Below, one piece after another: positions 1 to 9,200 of a stretch of 39,389 nucleotides of DNA (within the stretch, counting starts at the first letter, position 1; the number at the start of each line of letters is the position of its first letter). The stretch spans positions 1-39,389 of the forward strand of contig CAMVKN010000032.1 in NCBI GenBank assembly GCA_947168045.1. Direction: 5' to 3'. Source of the DNA: an uncultured Prevotellaceae bacterium (GTDB lineage: Bacteria > Bacteroidota > Bacteroidia > Bacteroidales > Bacteroidaceae). A program made the position numbers and the translations under genes. The notes under the pieces were generated by a model. It did no database searches. It had not been told where the DNA came from and saw only the letters and a program-made list of their open reading frames with translations.

Positions 1-292
1 GTTAATTAACAATAAATATTTTCCAATTATTTGGATAGCAACATAGAAGTTTCTGTAGTTCTTTATTGAACGCAGAGGCGCAGAGTTTTAAAGACATACA
101 CGAATGGTGAGAGGCCGCAGAGGATGCCCGTGGGCACCTGCTGAGCGCGCAGCGTCTGGCAGATAGCTCTGCGACCTCTGCAAAATGGCTTGCCATTCCT
201 CTGCGAACTCACTAATAACCAGCGTTCTCATGAACTCTGCGTTCAATTTGTTTACTTCAGATAGTTGAATTATTTATTAAGTCACATTCAGA
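1..292. repeat. Intergenic region with nested CGCAGAG inverted repeats
   Basis: No credible gene is seen here. Arms ATTGAACGCAGAG (65-77) and CTCTGCGTTCAAT (235-247) are perfect 13-bp inverted repeats. Inside lie further units: CGCAGAG at 71-77 and 79-85, CGCAGAGG at 116-123, then the opposite orientation at 167-173, 175-181 and 198-205. Two small hairpins also occur: TGCCC-GT-GGGCA at 125-136 and AATGGC-TT-GCCATT at 184-197. The RNA could fold into one long branched stem. It lies directly upstream of the TonB receptor gene, so it may be a dispersed repeat, a terminator for an upstream gene, or part of the 5' region. No convincing promoter was found. Confidence 0.7.
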
Positions 293-2596
293 ATGAAACA
301 ACTATATTTTATTCTGTCGTTGCTCTGCATGGCCATGGCAGCGACAGCCAGTCCCACAGTGAGCGAGAAGACACTGCAAGGACAAATCACCGATGCCGCC
401 ACTGGCGAACCGGTGGTGGGGGCAAGCATCTACCTGCCCGACCTGAAGACTGGAACCATCAGCGACAATAATGGCCACTACCGGCTGAGCAACCTGCCTG
501 CCGTAAGGACGACCATCATGGTGAGCTATGTGGGTCACCAGACCATCATGCAGACCATAGACCTGCGCACGGAACACACACTCAACTTACAACTACACGA
601 GAACAATGCCATGCTGAACGAGGTGGTGGTGTCGGGGCTGACAGGCAGCTCGCTGGTGTCGCGCTCACCATCGCCGGTGAGTGTGGTCACACCCCGTGAA
701 CTGCAAAAGACGGCCGCCACCAATATCATCGACGCCGTGGCCCATCAACCCGGCGTCAGCCAGCTCACCACGGGCAGCGGCATCTCGAAGCCCATCATCC
801 GCGGACTGGGCTACAACCGCATCGTCGTGGTCAACGACGGCATGCGCCAGGAGGGACAGCAGTGGGGCGACGAGCACGGCATAGAGATAGACCCGCAGAC
901 GGTGCACAGCGTGGAAATACTGAAAGGACCGGCCTCGCTGATGTATGGCAGCGATGCCCTGGCCGGCGTGCTGGTAATGCACGAAGACCACATCATGCCA
1001 CAGGGAAAGATGGCGGCCAGCGTGGGAGGCGAGTACCAGACGAACCAACGTCTGTGGGCCTACACCACCAACTTCGCCGGTAACCAGGGCGGCGTGGTGT
1101 GGAACTGGCGATGGAGCCAGAAGGAGGCCGACGAATACACCAACAAGCGCGACGGAAGGGTGCCCGGCTCGCAGTTCAGCGAGCGCGCCCTGACAGGAAT
1201 GGTTGGCGTGAACCGCTCGTGGGGATACAGCCACCTGAAGCTGTCGGCATACCACATGAAGCCAGGACTGGTCACCGGCGAGCGCCATGCCGACGGTGGA
1301 CTTGAGCCGTCGGAGGCCTATCAGAAGATATACCACTACAAGGCTGCGCTCGACAACTCGTTCCTCGTGGGCAATGGCACGCTGAAGGTGCTGGTAGGCT
1401 ACCAGCAGAACCGCCGCAAGGAGTATGGCCACGACCACGAACACGGAGAACATGAACATGAGGCCGACGAGCATGAACACGAGGCTGGTGCCCCCGGACT
1501 CGACTTCCGTCTGCACACGGTGAACTATGATGCGCGCTACCAGTGGAGCGCTGCCAGCTGCTGGAGCTTTGCCGCCGGTGCCGGTGGCATGTGGCAGCAC
1601 TCGGAGAACCTGGGGCACGAATACCTCATCCCCTCCTACAGTCTCATCGACGCTGGCATCTTTGCTTCGGCCACCTGCCAGATGGAACGCCTGACGCTGA
1701 GCGGCGGCGTGCGCCTGGACCATCGTCACCTGCACAGCTATGAGCTGACCGACGACGGCGAGCTGTGCTTTACGGGTTTCAGCCGCAACTTCAACGGGGC
1801 CACGGGCAGCCTGGGGGCCATCATCAACGTCAACCAGCATACGAACCTGCGCCTGAACATTGCGCGCGGCTTCAGGGCACCCAACCTCAGCGAGCTGGGC
1901 AGCAACGGAAGCCATGAAGGCACCTTCCGCTATGAGCTGGGCAACAACAGCCTGGACCCGGAGTACAGCTGGCAGGGTGACCTCGGCATAGACTACAGCT
2001 CAGAGATTGTCTCGGCACAGCTCTCGCTCTTTGCCAGCGACATCAGCAACTACATCTTCCTGCTGCGCCTGGATGCCGATGCCGACCGCTATCAGTACCA
2101 GGCTGGCCATGCCCGGCTGTGGGGCGGCGAGGCCTTGGTAGACATTCACCCTGTGGAACCGCTACACTTCGAGAACACCTTCTCGCTGGTCAATGGCGTG
2201 CAGCTGCACCAGGCGGAGGACGCGCGCTACCTGCCCTTCATGCCGGCACCGCGCTGGACCAGCGACCTGCGCTATGACATCGTGCGCGACGGTCGCCGCT
2301 GGCTGAACAACACCTACGTGTCAGCCGGGCTGGAGTGCTATCTGAAACAGAGCCATGCACACACGGCCAACGGCACCGAGACGGCCACGCCCTCCTACAC
2401 ATTAGTTAATATGTCGGCAGGAACGGACATCATGCTGCACGGGCGCCGTCTCTGCTCGCTGTTCATCACGGCGCAGAACCTCTTCGACCGTGCCTACATG
2501 GCGCACCTCAGCCGACTGAAATATGCCGAGGACGGCCCCATCAGCAACATGGGGCGCAACGTCAGTCTGAAACTAATAGTGCCTATCGCGCTGTAG
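293..2596 (+). CDS. TonB-dependent outer-membrane receptor with His-rich loop (probable metal receptor)
   Basis: This is a 767-residue outer-membrane receptor that should import a ligand into the periplasm using TonB energy. Residues 1-19 are a signal peptide. Residues 27-110 form a carboxypeptidase-D regulatory-like (CarboxypepD_reg) beta domain typical of Bacteroidota receptors. The plug follows from about 115 to 235 (VVVSGLTGS; KGPASLMYGSDALAGVL), then a 22-strand-type barrel. A loop at 380-396 holds seven His alternating with Asp/Glu (GHDHEHGEHEHE, then DEHEHE), and the plug carries QQWGDEHGIEID. Acidic-His loops of this sort occur in zinc and copper receptors such as ZnuD, so a divalent metal is the likely ligand; this is inference. 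No SusD partner is adjacent, which argues against a polysaccharide locus. The next gene has its own promoter. Confidence 0.88.
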   Translation: MKQLYFILSLLCMAMAATASPTVSEKTLQGQITDAATGEPVVGASIYLPDLKTGTISDNNGHYRLSNLPAVRTTIMVSYVGHQTIMQTIDLRTEHTLNLQLHENNAMLNEVVVSGLTGSSLVSRSPSPVSVVTPRELQKTAATNIIDAVAHQPGVSQLTTGSGISKPIIRGLGYNRIVVVNDGMRQEGQQWGDEHGIEIDPQTVHSVEILKGPASLMYGSDALAGVLVMHEDHIMPQGKMAASVGGEYQTNQRLWAYTTNFAGNQGGVVWNWRWSQKEADEYTNKRDGRVPGSQFSERALTGMVGVNRSWGYSHLKLSAYHMKPGLVTGERHADGGLEPSEAYQKIYHYKAALDNSFLVGNGTLKVLVGYQQNRRKEYGHDHEHGEHEHEADEHEHEAGAPGLDFRLHTVNYDARYQWSAASCWSFAAGAGGMWQHSENLGHEYLIPSYSLIDAGIFASATCQMERLTLSGGVRLDHRHLHSYELTDDGELCFTGFSRNFNGATGSLGAIINVNQHTNLRLNIARGFRAPNLSELGSNGSHEGTFRYELGNNSLDPEYSWQGDLGIDYSSEIVSAQLSLFASDISNYIFLLRLDADADRYQYQAGHARLWGGEALVDIHPVEPLHFENTFSLVNGVQLHQAEDARYLPFMPAPRWTSDLRYDIVRDGRRWLNNTYVSAGLECYLKQSHAHTANGTETATPSYTLVNMSAGTDIMLHGRRLCSLFITAQNLFDRAYMAHLSRLKYAEDGPISNMGRNVSLKLIVPIAL

Positions 2597-2618
2597 ACGC
2601 AACTTTTTTTGTCTTTTT

Positions 2619-2650
2619 CTTGGCAGTCCCGCAAAAAATGTGTACATTTG
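2619..2650 (+). promoter_or_regulatory. Bacteroidales-type promoter of guaD
   Basis: A -7 box TACATTTG (2643-2650) matches TAnnTTTG. A weak -33 box CTTG (2619-2622) lies 20 bases upstream. A start near 2657 would leave a leader of about 20 bases. The position of the -7 box excludes the upstream GTG at 2640 as a start codon. Confidence 0.6.
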
Positions 2651-2678
2651 CAGAAACACTGACAAGTACACCAAAGAC

Positions 2679-3944
2679 ATGAAAATCTATAAGGCACATA
2701 TTATTTACGCCCCCGAGCGCGAGCGTTTTGAGGTGATAGAGAATGGTTACGTGGCCGTCGATGATGGCGGCCACGTCTTTCGCGTAGCTACCGACAGGCA
2801 GTCGCTGGGCTGTCCCGATGCCGAGGTCACCGACTTCGGCAACCGTCTGCTCATCCCCGCCATGAACGATGTCCACGTACACGCGGCACAGTACCACAAC
2901 CAGGGCATAGCCATGGACCTGGAGCTGCTGCCCTGGCTTGAGGAGTACACCTTCCCCGAGGAGCAGAAGTTTGCCGATGCCGACTACGCCGAGCGCATCT
3001 ACCGCCGCTTTCTCCGCCACCTATGGCGGGTGGGCACCATGCGCGCCGCCGTCTTCGCCACCATCCACACTGAGGGCACGCTGCGCCTGATGCGCCTCTT
3101 CAGCGAGGCGGGCATGGGGGCACTGGTGGGCAAGGTGGCCATGGACCGCAACTGCCCTGAGCAGCTGCAGGAGAAGGCCGACGACTACGTCAAGGGCATG
3201 GAGGACATCATGGCCCACTATGGCGAGGCCGACGGTCTGGTGCGTCCCATCGTCACGCCGCGCTTCATACCCACCTGCACCCCACAGCTGCTGCAGGCAT
3301 GCAGCGAGGTGGCCCGTCGGCATCAGCTGCCGGTGCAGTCGCATCTGTCGGAGAACCTGTCTGAGATAGCATGGGTGCACCAGCTGGAGCCTAACAGTCA
3401 GGGCTATGGCGATGCCTACCGCCGCTACGACCTCTTCGGACAGACACCCACGGTGATGGCTCACTGCGTGTGGAGCGACGAAGCGGAACGACAGCTGATG
3501 AAGGACGGAGACGTGATGGTGGCCCACTGCCCTACGTCGAACTTCAACGTGGCATCGGGCATGGCGCCCATACGCACATTCATCGACGAGGGCATCAGCG
3601 TGGGGCTGGGCAGCGACATCAGCGGTGGCCACGACCTGAGCATCTTCCGCATGATGGTCTATGCCATTGAGGTGAGCAAGATGCACTATCAGCAGAGCGA
3701 CCACCGCAAGCGCTTCCTCTCGCTGTCGGAGGCTTTCTGGATGGGCACCAAGGCTGGCGGCAGGCTCTTCGGCCGTGTGGGTAGCTTCGAGGAGGGTTAC
3801 GACTTCGATGCACTCGTCATCGACGACCATGACCTCTACCCCGACGACTACTCACTGTTAGAGCGACTGGAACGCTTCATCTATACCGGTGACGACCGCC
3901 AGATAGCCCACCGCTTCTGCCGGGGAAAGGAAATAAGGCTTTAG
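2679..3944 (+). CDS. guaD: Guanine deaminase (amidohydrolase superfamily)
   Basis: This 421-residue cytosolic zinc hydrolase should deaminate guanine to xanthine in purine salvage. The metal-binding motif is NDVHVHAAQY with His66 and His68. It is followed by the family-typical LLPWLEEYTFP (84-93), PRF (194-196), SHLSEN (His222, Glu225), MAHCVWS (His262) and GSDISGGHDL (Asp313). The length fits guanine deaminases (about 430-450 residues), and the SHLSE and EEYTFP blocks separate it from atrazine chlorohydrolase- and cytosine deaminase-like relatives. ATG at 2679 is chosen because the -7 promoter box overlaps the upstream alternative start at 2640. It converges with the GH97 gene, leaving only 15 bases between stop codons and no hairpin terminator. 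Confidence 0.9.
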   Translation: MKIYKAHIIYAPERERFEVIENGYVAVDDGGHVFRVATDRQSLGCPDAEVTDFGNRLLIPAMNDVHVHAAQYHNQGIAMDLELLPWLEEYTFPEEQKFADADYAERIYRRFLRHLWRVGTMRAAVFATIHTEGTLRLMRLFSEAGMGALVGKVAMDRNCPEQLQEKADDYVKGMEDIMAHYGEADGLVRPIVTPRFIPTCTPQLLQACSEVARRHQLPVQSHLSENLSEIAWVHQLEPNSQGYGDAYRRYDLFGQTPTVMAHCVWSDEAERQLMKDGDVMVAHCPTSNFNVASGMAPIRTFIDEGISVGLGSDISGGHDLSIFRMMVYAIEVSKMHYQQSDHRKRFLSLSEAFWMGTKAGGRLFGRVGSFEEGYDFDALVIDDHDLYPDDYSLLERLERFIYTGDDRQIAHRFCRGKEIRL

Positions 3945-3959
3945 CAGCGTAGCGGCACC

Positions 3960-6041
3960 CTACTTCTGAAGGATGATACCTCCATTGGGCTGAATCTCCA
4001 CTTTTGCCCTTCCCTTCTTATCGACCTTGAGGGTGGTCAGCACAGGCTGGCCGCTCTTGCGGTCGTCGACGTAGTATTTCAGTTGTGAGCCGGCAGTGAA
4101 CATCGGCAAGTCGAGCGTGAGCTTCAGCGGCTCTTTCAGTGCGCTGAGGCCAGCCACATACCAGTCGTCGCCATGGCGGCGGGCCAGCACGACATAGCGC
4201 CCGGGATAGCCGTCGATGAACTGCGTCTCGTCCCAGGTGGTGGGCAGCGCCTTCAGCCATTCCACCTCAAAGGGCGGAAGCTCGTTCTCCGTCAGGTTGT
4301 TGGGCTGCATGGCCACACACTGCACGGCGGTCTGGTTGGTGATGCCGCTGGCCATCTCGAAGATGTCGGTGGTATAGCGCTTGTGACGCCCCTTGTTGTC
4401 CTTCGACAGATACTTGTTCATGATGATGCCGCCCCAGTCCATGGTGCCAGAAGCATTGCGGCAGAAGGGGTGCATGGTCAGCTCAAAGGCCTGTGTCTTG
4501 GCATGCTGCTCAGTGAAGAACACGTTCTCGCTGGCCAGCACCGCCTCAGAGGCCACGTAGTTGGGGTACATCCGCTCCCAGCCTCGCGGCAGCGTGCAGC
4601 CGTGGAAGATGCACTGCAGGCCATAGAGGTTGGCATTGTAGAGGATGTCCTCGTAGAGCTTCATGGTCTCCTGCTTGTCGCCGCCGAAGAAGTCCACCTT
4701 GATGCCCTTCACGCCGATGCTCTGCAGCCAGGCCATCTCCCTGTCGCGAGCCATGCTGCTGTTCATGCACTGGCGAGGCGTCTGCGGCGCGTCGTTCTCG
4801 AAGCCGTTACTGTTGTACCACAGCATCAGTGAGACACCCTTCGACTGTGCGTAACGCGACAGCTCAGCCATGCGCTCGCGGCCGATATTGTTGTCCCACC
4901 AGTTGTCAACCAGACAGAACTCGAAGCCCATCTTCGAAGCCAGGTCGATGAACTGCACCTGGTCGTCGTAGTTGATGCTGTTGTCCTGCCAGATGAGCCA
5001 GCTCCAGGTGTAACGGCCGTAAGTGTAGGGCAGCGAAGGCTCATAGAGCGGCTCCACCACATCATACTGGATGGTAGTCTCAACAATAGGCTTTAGCGTG
5101 GTACCCATGGTGATGGTGCGCCAGGGTGTCGTGCCAGGCAGGGCGATGCCAGGGGTGGCCGACCCGATACCGTTGTTCTCGCCCGCCATAGGATAGGCAA
5201 TCTGATAAGCCCCAGAAGTCCCAATGGTCTTATAGTCAGAGAGGTGGCTGCCGCAGTACTGGCTGCTGACGCCAGTCTCACTAATCAGCACCCATCCCTC
5301 AGCACTCCCAGTAGTCCCAGAACTCCCAGTAGCCCCAGAACTCCCAGTAGCCCCAGAACTCCCAGAGTTCCCAGAACTCCCAGAAGCCCCAGTAGCCCCA
5401 GCACTCCCAACCCTGAACAGGCACGGGAACGTGTACCCCTCGCCAAACTGCGAGCGCTCCGTCATGGGGCGGTCCACACGGTAGTCCTCCTCATAGCTGG
5501 GCTTGGTACGCTCCCACCCCACCATGGCCTTGCTCTGCGGCGTAAGGAAGGTAGTGGTGCCAGCGGGCAGGCTGAAGGCCGTTGTCTCCTCAAGGATGAC
5601 GGCACTCTTGGGGTTGTCGTTCTTCTGCCGGGGAATGAGGTATCGGAAGGCGACGTCGTTGTCACTGACAGAGAACTCCATGCTCATCTTCTGCTGTCGG
5701 GCGTTCTCGAAGTCAACGGTGAGCAGCGTAGCCACATAGTGGAACTGCGACTGTTTGACCTGGCACATCGTGTAGCGCTTGTCTACCGGCACGGCTTTCG
5801 TGGCGGTGATGGTGAGCTTCTGTGTGAAGTCGCCGAAGTCGGCCTTGAAGCCCAGTGCCGAGGGCAGCACCATGGGCTGCCCGCCGAGGGTGACGGCGTA
5901 GGTGGCCTGAGGGCCTTCGTCGCTGATGGTTACTACAAGGTTGCCACCCGGCGAGGCCACAGTGGCTTCGCGTCCCAGGGCGGTGACGGGCAGTGCTGAC
6001 AGCAGGCACAGCAGCAGTGCCGGAGCAAGAAATCGTTTCAT
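3960..6041 (-). CDS. Glycoside hydrolase family 97, probable retaining alpha-galactosidase type
   Basis: A 693-residue exported enzyme with a signal peptide at 1-23. An N-terminal beta-sandwich (about 25-300) precedes the (beta/alpha)8 barrel (about 320-600: YTWSWLIWQD, LVDNWWD, GIKVDFFGGDKQ, PNYVASEAVLASE) and a C-terminal beta domain. GH97 contains inverting SusB-type alpha-glucosidases (Glu base) and retaining enzymes with an Asp nucleophile. Here Asp450 of KVDFFG and Glu505 of VLASE are 55 residues apart, the same spacing as Asp415/Glu470 recalled for the retaining B. thetaiotaomicron alpha-galactosidase BT1871, so a retaining mechanism is inferred. Residues 212-248 are a Gly-Ser/Ala/Thr repeat placed where relatives have a short turn. 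The gene is single, divergent from DUF2723, and has its own -7 box. Confidence 0.9.
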   Translation of the reverse strand: MKRFLAPALLLCLLSALPVTALGREATVASPGGNLVVTISDEGPQATYAVTLGGQPMVLPSALGFKADFGDFTQKLTITATKAVPVDKRYTMCQVKQSQFHYVATLLTVDFENARQQKMSMEFSVSDNDVAFRYLIPRQKNDNPKSAVILEETTAFSLPAGTTTFLTPQSKAMVGWERTKPSYEEDYRVDRPMTERSQFGEGYTFPCLFRVGSAGATGASGSSGNSGSSGATGSSGATGSSGTTGSAEGWVLISETGVSSQYCGSHLSDYKTIGTSGAYQIAYPMAGENNGIGSATPGIALPGTTPWRTITMGTTLKPIVETTIQYDVVEPLYEPSLPYTYGRYTWSWLIWQDNSINYDDQVQFIDLASKMGFEFCLVDNWWDNNIGRERMAELSRYAQSKGVSLMLWYNSNGFENDAPQTPRQCMNSSMARDREMAWLQSIGVKGIKVDFFGGDKQETMKLYEDILYNANLYGLQCIFHGCTLPRGWERMYPNYVASEAVLASENVFFTEQHAKTQAFELTMHPFCRNASGTMDWGGIIMNKYLSKDNKGRHKRYTTDIFEMASGITNQTAVQCVAMQPNNLTENELPPFEVEWLKALPTTWDETQFIDGYPGRYVVLARRHGDDWYVAGLSALKEPLKLTLDLPMFTAGSQLKYYVDDRKSGQPVLTTLKVDKKGRAKVEIQPNGGIILQK
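5298..5405. repeat. 9/18-bp minisatellite read in frame inside GH97
   Basis: About 108 bp built from 9-base units. On the coding strand these alternate mainly between GGGGCTACT (Gly-Ala-Thr) and GGGAGTTCT (Gly-Ser-Ser), with a few variants. Translation gives a collagen-like run of glycine at every third position, residues 213-248 of the GH97 protein. Unit length is a multiple of three, so copy-number change would not shift the frame. Confidence 0.9.
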
Positions 6042-6074
6042 GGCAGTGTGTCGTTAGATTGTTAATTACAGATG

Positions 6075-6082
6075 CAAAGATA
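6075..6082 (-). promoter_or_regulatory. -7 box upstream of GH97 gene
   Basis: CAAAGATA on the given strand is TATCTTTG on the coding strand, matching TAnnTTTG, 34 bases before the GH97 start codon. A possible CAAA (-33) at 6106-6109 is 23 bases away, longer than the usual spacing, so only the -7 element is well supported. Confidence 0.5.
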
Positions 6083-6153
6083 GCACATTCTTTTCGTTTC
6101 GCCTACAAATAATGTTTAAAGATTTGCTTTTTCCGTAATTTTCTACAATTTCC

Positions 6154-6184
6154 TTTGCCTTTTTAATTAAAATAAGTACCTTTG
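6154..6184 (+). promoter_or_regulatory. Promoter of the DUF2723 operon
   Basis: TTTG (6154-6157), 19-base spacer, TACCTTTG (6177-6184): a near-perfect Bacteroidales vegetative promoter. Transcription would begin near 6191, giving a leader of about 40 bases before the ATG at 6230. Confidence 0.75.
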
Positions 6185-6229
6185 CAGGCTGAATAAGAAT
6201 TTAACGTTAAAACAACTTCTTCATTAGGA

Positions 6230-9200
6230 ATGAAACAGTTTCGTCTCGTGGACAATGTGCTGGGCTGGCTCACATTCTTCATAGCCGCCTTTGTCTATTG
6301 CTCCACCATTGAGCCCACGGCATCGTTCTGGGACTGCCCCGAGTTTATTACCACTGGCTATAAGATGGAAATCGGACACCCGCCCGGTGCTCCCTTCTTC
6401 ATGCTCACCGCCAACCTGTTCTCTCAGTTCACCAGCGACCCCTCGCAGGTGGCACGCATGGTGAACACCATGAGCGCGCTGCTCTCAGCGGCATGTATCC
6501 TGTTCCTCTTCTGGAGCATCACCCATCTGGTGCGGCGTTTGCTGACCAACGGCTGGGAAGACCTGACGCAGTCGAAGCTCATCACCATTGAGGCATCGGG
6601 CCTGGTGGGCGCACTCATCTATACCTTCAGCGACACTTTCTGGTTCTCAGCCGTCGAGGGTGAGGTCTACGCTTACAGCTCGGCCTTCACCGCCGTGGTG
6701 TTCTGGCTCATCCTGAAGTGGGAGGAGCACGCCGACGAGCCGCATGCCGACCGCTGGCTGGTGCTCATCATGTATATGACGGGCCTGAGCATCGGCGTTC
6801 ACCTGCTGAACCTGCTGTGCCTGCCGGCCATTGTGCTGGTGTGGTACTTCAAGCGCTTCCCCAACGCCAACGCCAAGGGCGCCTTCATGGCCCTGGTGGT
6901 GTCGTTCATCATCCTGGCAGCCGTGCTCTACGGTGTCGTGCCGGGCATCATCACCGTGGGTGGATGGTTTGAGCTGTTCTTCGTCAATGAGCTGCACATG
7001 CCGTTCAACACGGGCGTATACGTCTATCTGATACTGCTTGTCGGCAGTGTCATCTGGGCCATCTATGAGACACAGCGCGCCACCGAGAAAAACTGGCGCC
7101 GGCAGAACATTGCCTTCCTCTTAGGCTTTGGCCTGCTGGGCATCCCCTTCTACGGCTATGGCTGGAGCGCCTTCATCATCGGCGTCATCGTGCTGGCCAT
7201 CGTCGGCTGGGCACTGTTCTATCGCCGTGGCAGTGCCAGCAGCAGCGTGCCCCTCATCAGCGCTCGTCTGAAGAACACTGCACTGCTGTGCATGCTCATG
7301 CTGATGATTGGCTACTCGACGTATGCCGTCATCGTCATCCGCAGTAGCGCCAACCCGCCCATGGACCAGAACTCGCCCGAGGACATCTTCACCCTGGGCA
7401 GCTACCTCAGCCGTGACCAGTATGGCGACCGCCCGCTGCTCTACGGGCAGACCTACATGTCTGAGCCCGAGCCTGACGACAACGGATACAGAAAATACAA
7501 CGAGCTGGCCCCCGTCTATCAGCGGAAGGAGAAGGCCAACCCCAACGACCCCGACGAATACTTCATAGCCGACCACAAGATGGAGGGCGTGTATGCACAG
7601 AACATGTTCTTCCCCCGCATGTGGTCGAACAGCCAGCCGCCCTACGGTCCTGACCATGTGGGCTTCTACAACTCGTGGCACGGTGGCATCAGCGGCACAG
7701 AGGTGGACTCGAAGCTGCAGCCGGGCACGAAGATTACCATTCCCAGCTTCTGGGACAACATCAGCTTCTTCCTGTCCTACCAGTGCAACTACATGTACTG
7801 GCGCTACTTCCTATGGAACTTCGTCGGCAGGCAGAACGACATTCAGGGTGCCTACGGTGAGAAGGACCACGGCAATGTGCTGACGGGCTTCTCGTTCATC
7901 GACAACTACTTCCTCGGCGACCAGTCGCTGCTGCCCGACGAGCTGAAGAACAACAAGGGCCACAACGTGTTCTACTGCATGCCGCTCATCCTGGGCTTGC
8001 TGGGACTGTTCTGGCAGATGCTCGGCTGCGGCCGCAAGGGCATACAGCAGTTCTGGGTGGTGTTCTTCCTGTTCTTCATGACGGGCCTGGCCATCGTCCT
8101 CTACCTGAACCAGACACCGCTGCAGCCGCGTGAGCGCGACTATGCATACGCCGGCTCGTTCTATGCCTTCTCCATCTGGTGCGGCATGGGCGTGGCAGCC
8201 ATCGTCAGCTGGCTGTTGAAGGCGCTGCAGAAACAGCTGAAGACGCAACAGACGCGCATGGCACTGGCCGGCGTGGTGAGCCTGCTGTGCCTGATAGTGC
8301 CCATACAGATGGCCTCGCAGACATGGGACGACCACGACCGCTCGGACCGCTACACCTGTCGTGACTTCGGACAGAACTACCTGATGTCGCTACAGGACGA
8401 GGGCAACCCCATCATCTACACCAACGGCGACAACGACACCTTCCCCCTGTGGTACAACCAGGACACCGAGGGCGTGCGTACCGATGCCCGCGTGTGTAAC
8501 CTGAGCTATCTGGGCACCGACTGGTACATCGACCAGATGGTGCGTCCGGCCTACGAGTCGCCGGGTCTGCCCATCACCTGGCCGCGCCTGAAGTATGTGT
8601 CAGGCACCAACGACTTCGTTCCCGTGGTGCCGCAGCTGAAGGACCAGATACGCGCCATCTATGAGCAGTCGCCCGAGGATGCCAAGAACACCTGGGGCGA
8701 AGAGCCCTTCGAGCTGAAGAACGTGCTGAAGTACTGGGTGATGAACCCCGTCGACCAGCAATACCACTGCATACCCACCGACAGCGTCTACATCACCATC
8801 GACAAGGATGCCGTGCGCCGCAGCGGCATGCTCATCCAGGGCGACAGCATCCCCGACCGCATGTATATCTCGCTGCAGGGCCAGAACTACATCAGCAAGA
8901 GCAAGCTGATGATGCTCGAGATGCTGGCCAACGCTAACTGGGAGCGGCCCATCTATGTGGCCATGACCGTGGGTGGCGAGAACATCATGAACCTTGACAA
9001 CCACTTCGTGCAGGAAGGACTGGTGTACCGCATCACGCCTTACACCACCAATGCGCCGGGCATGACCAGCTTCGACACGGAGAAGACGTACAAAAACGTG
9101 ATGGAACGCTACAAGTTCGGCGGCGTGAGCACGCCGGGCATCTATCTCGACGAGACCGTCATGCGCATGTGCTACACCCACCGCCAGCTGATGGTGGTGC

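Noticed and set aside
2..196. Minus-strand frame of 64 codons at the left edge
   Set aside because: It lies within the CGCAGAG inverted-repeat element, is Ser/Ala/Cys-rich and has no start context.
2640..2678. GTG start at 2640 for guaD
   Set aside because: The -7 promoter box TACATTTG (2643-2650) lies within this segment, so it would not be in the mRNA.
293..6041. Polysaccharide utilisation locus (TonB receptor near a GH97)
   Set aside because: There is no SusD, the receptor has metal-type features, guaD lies between them, and the GH97 is on the opposite strand with its own promoter.
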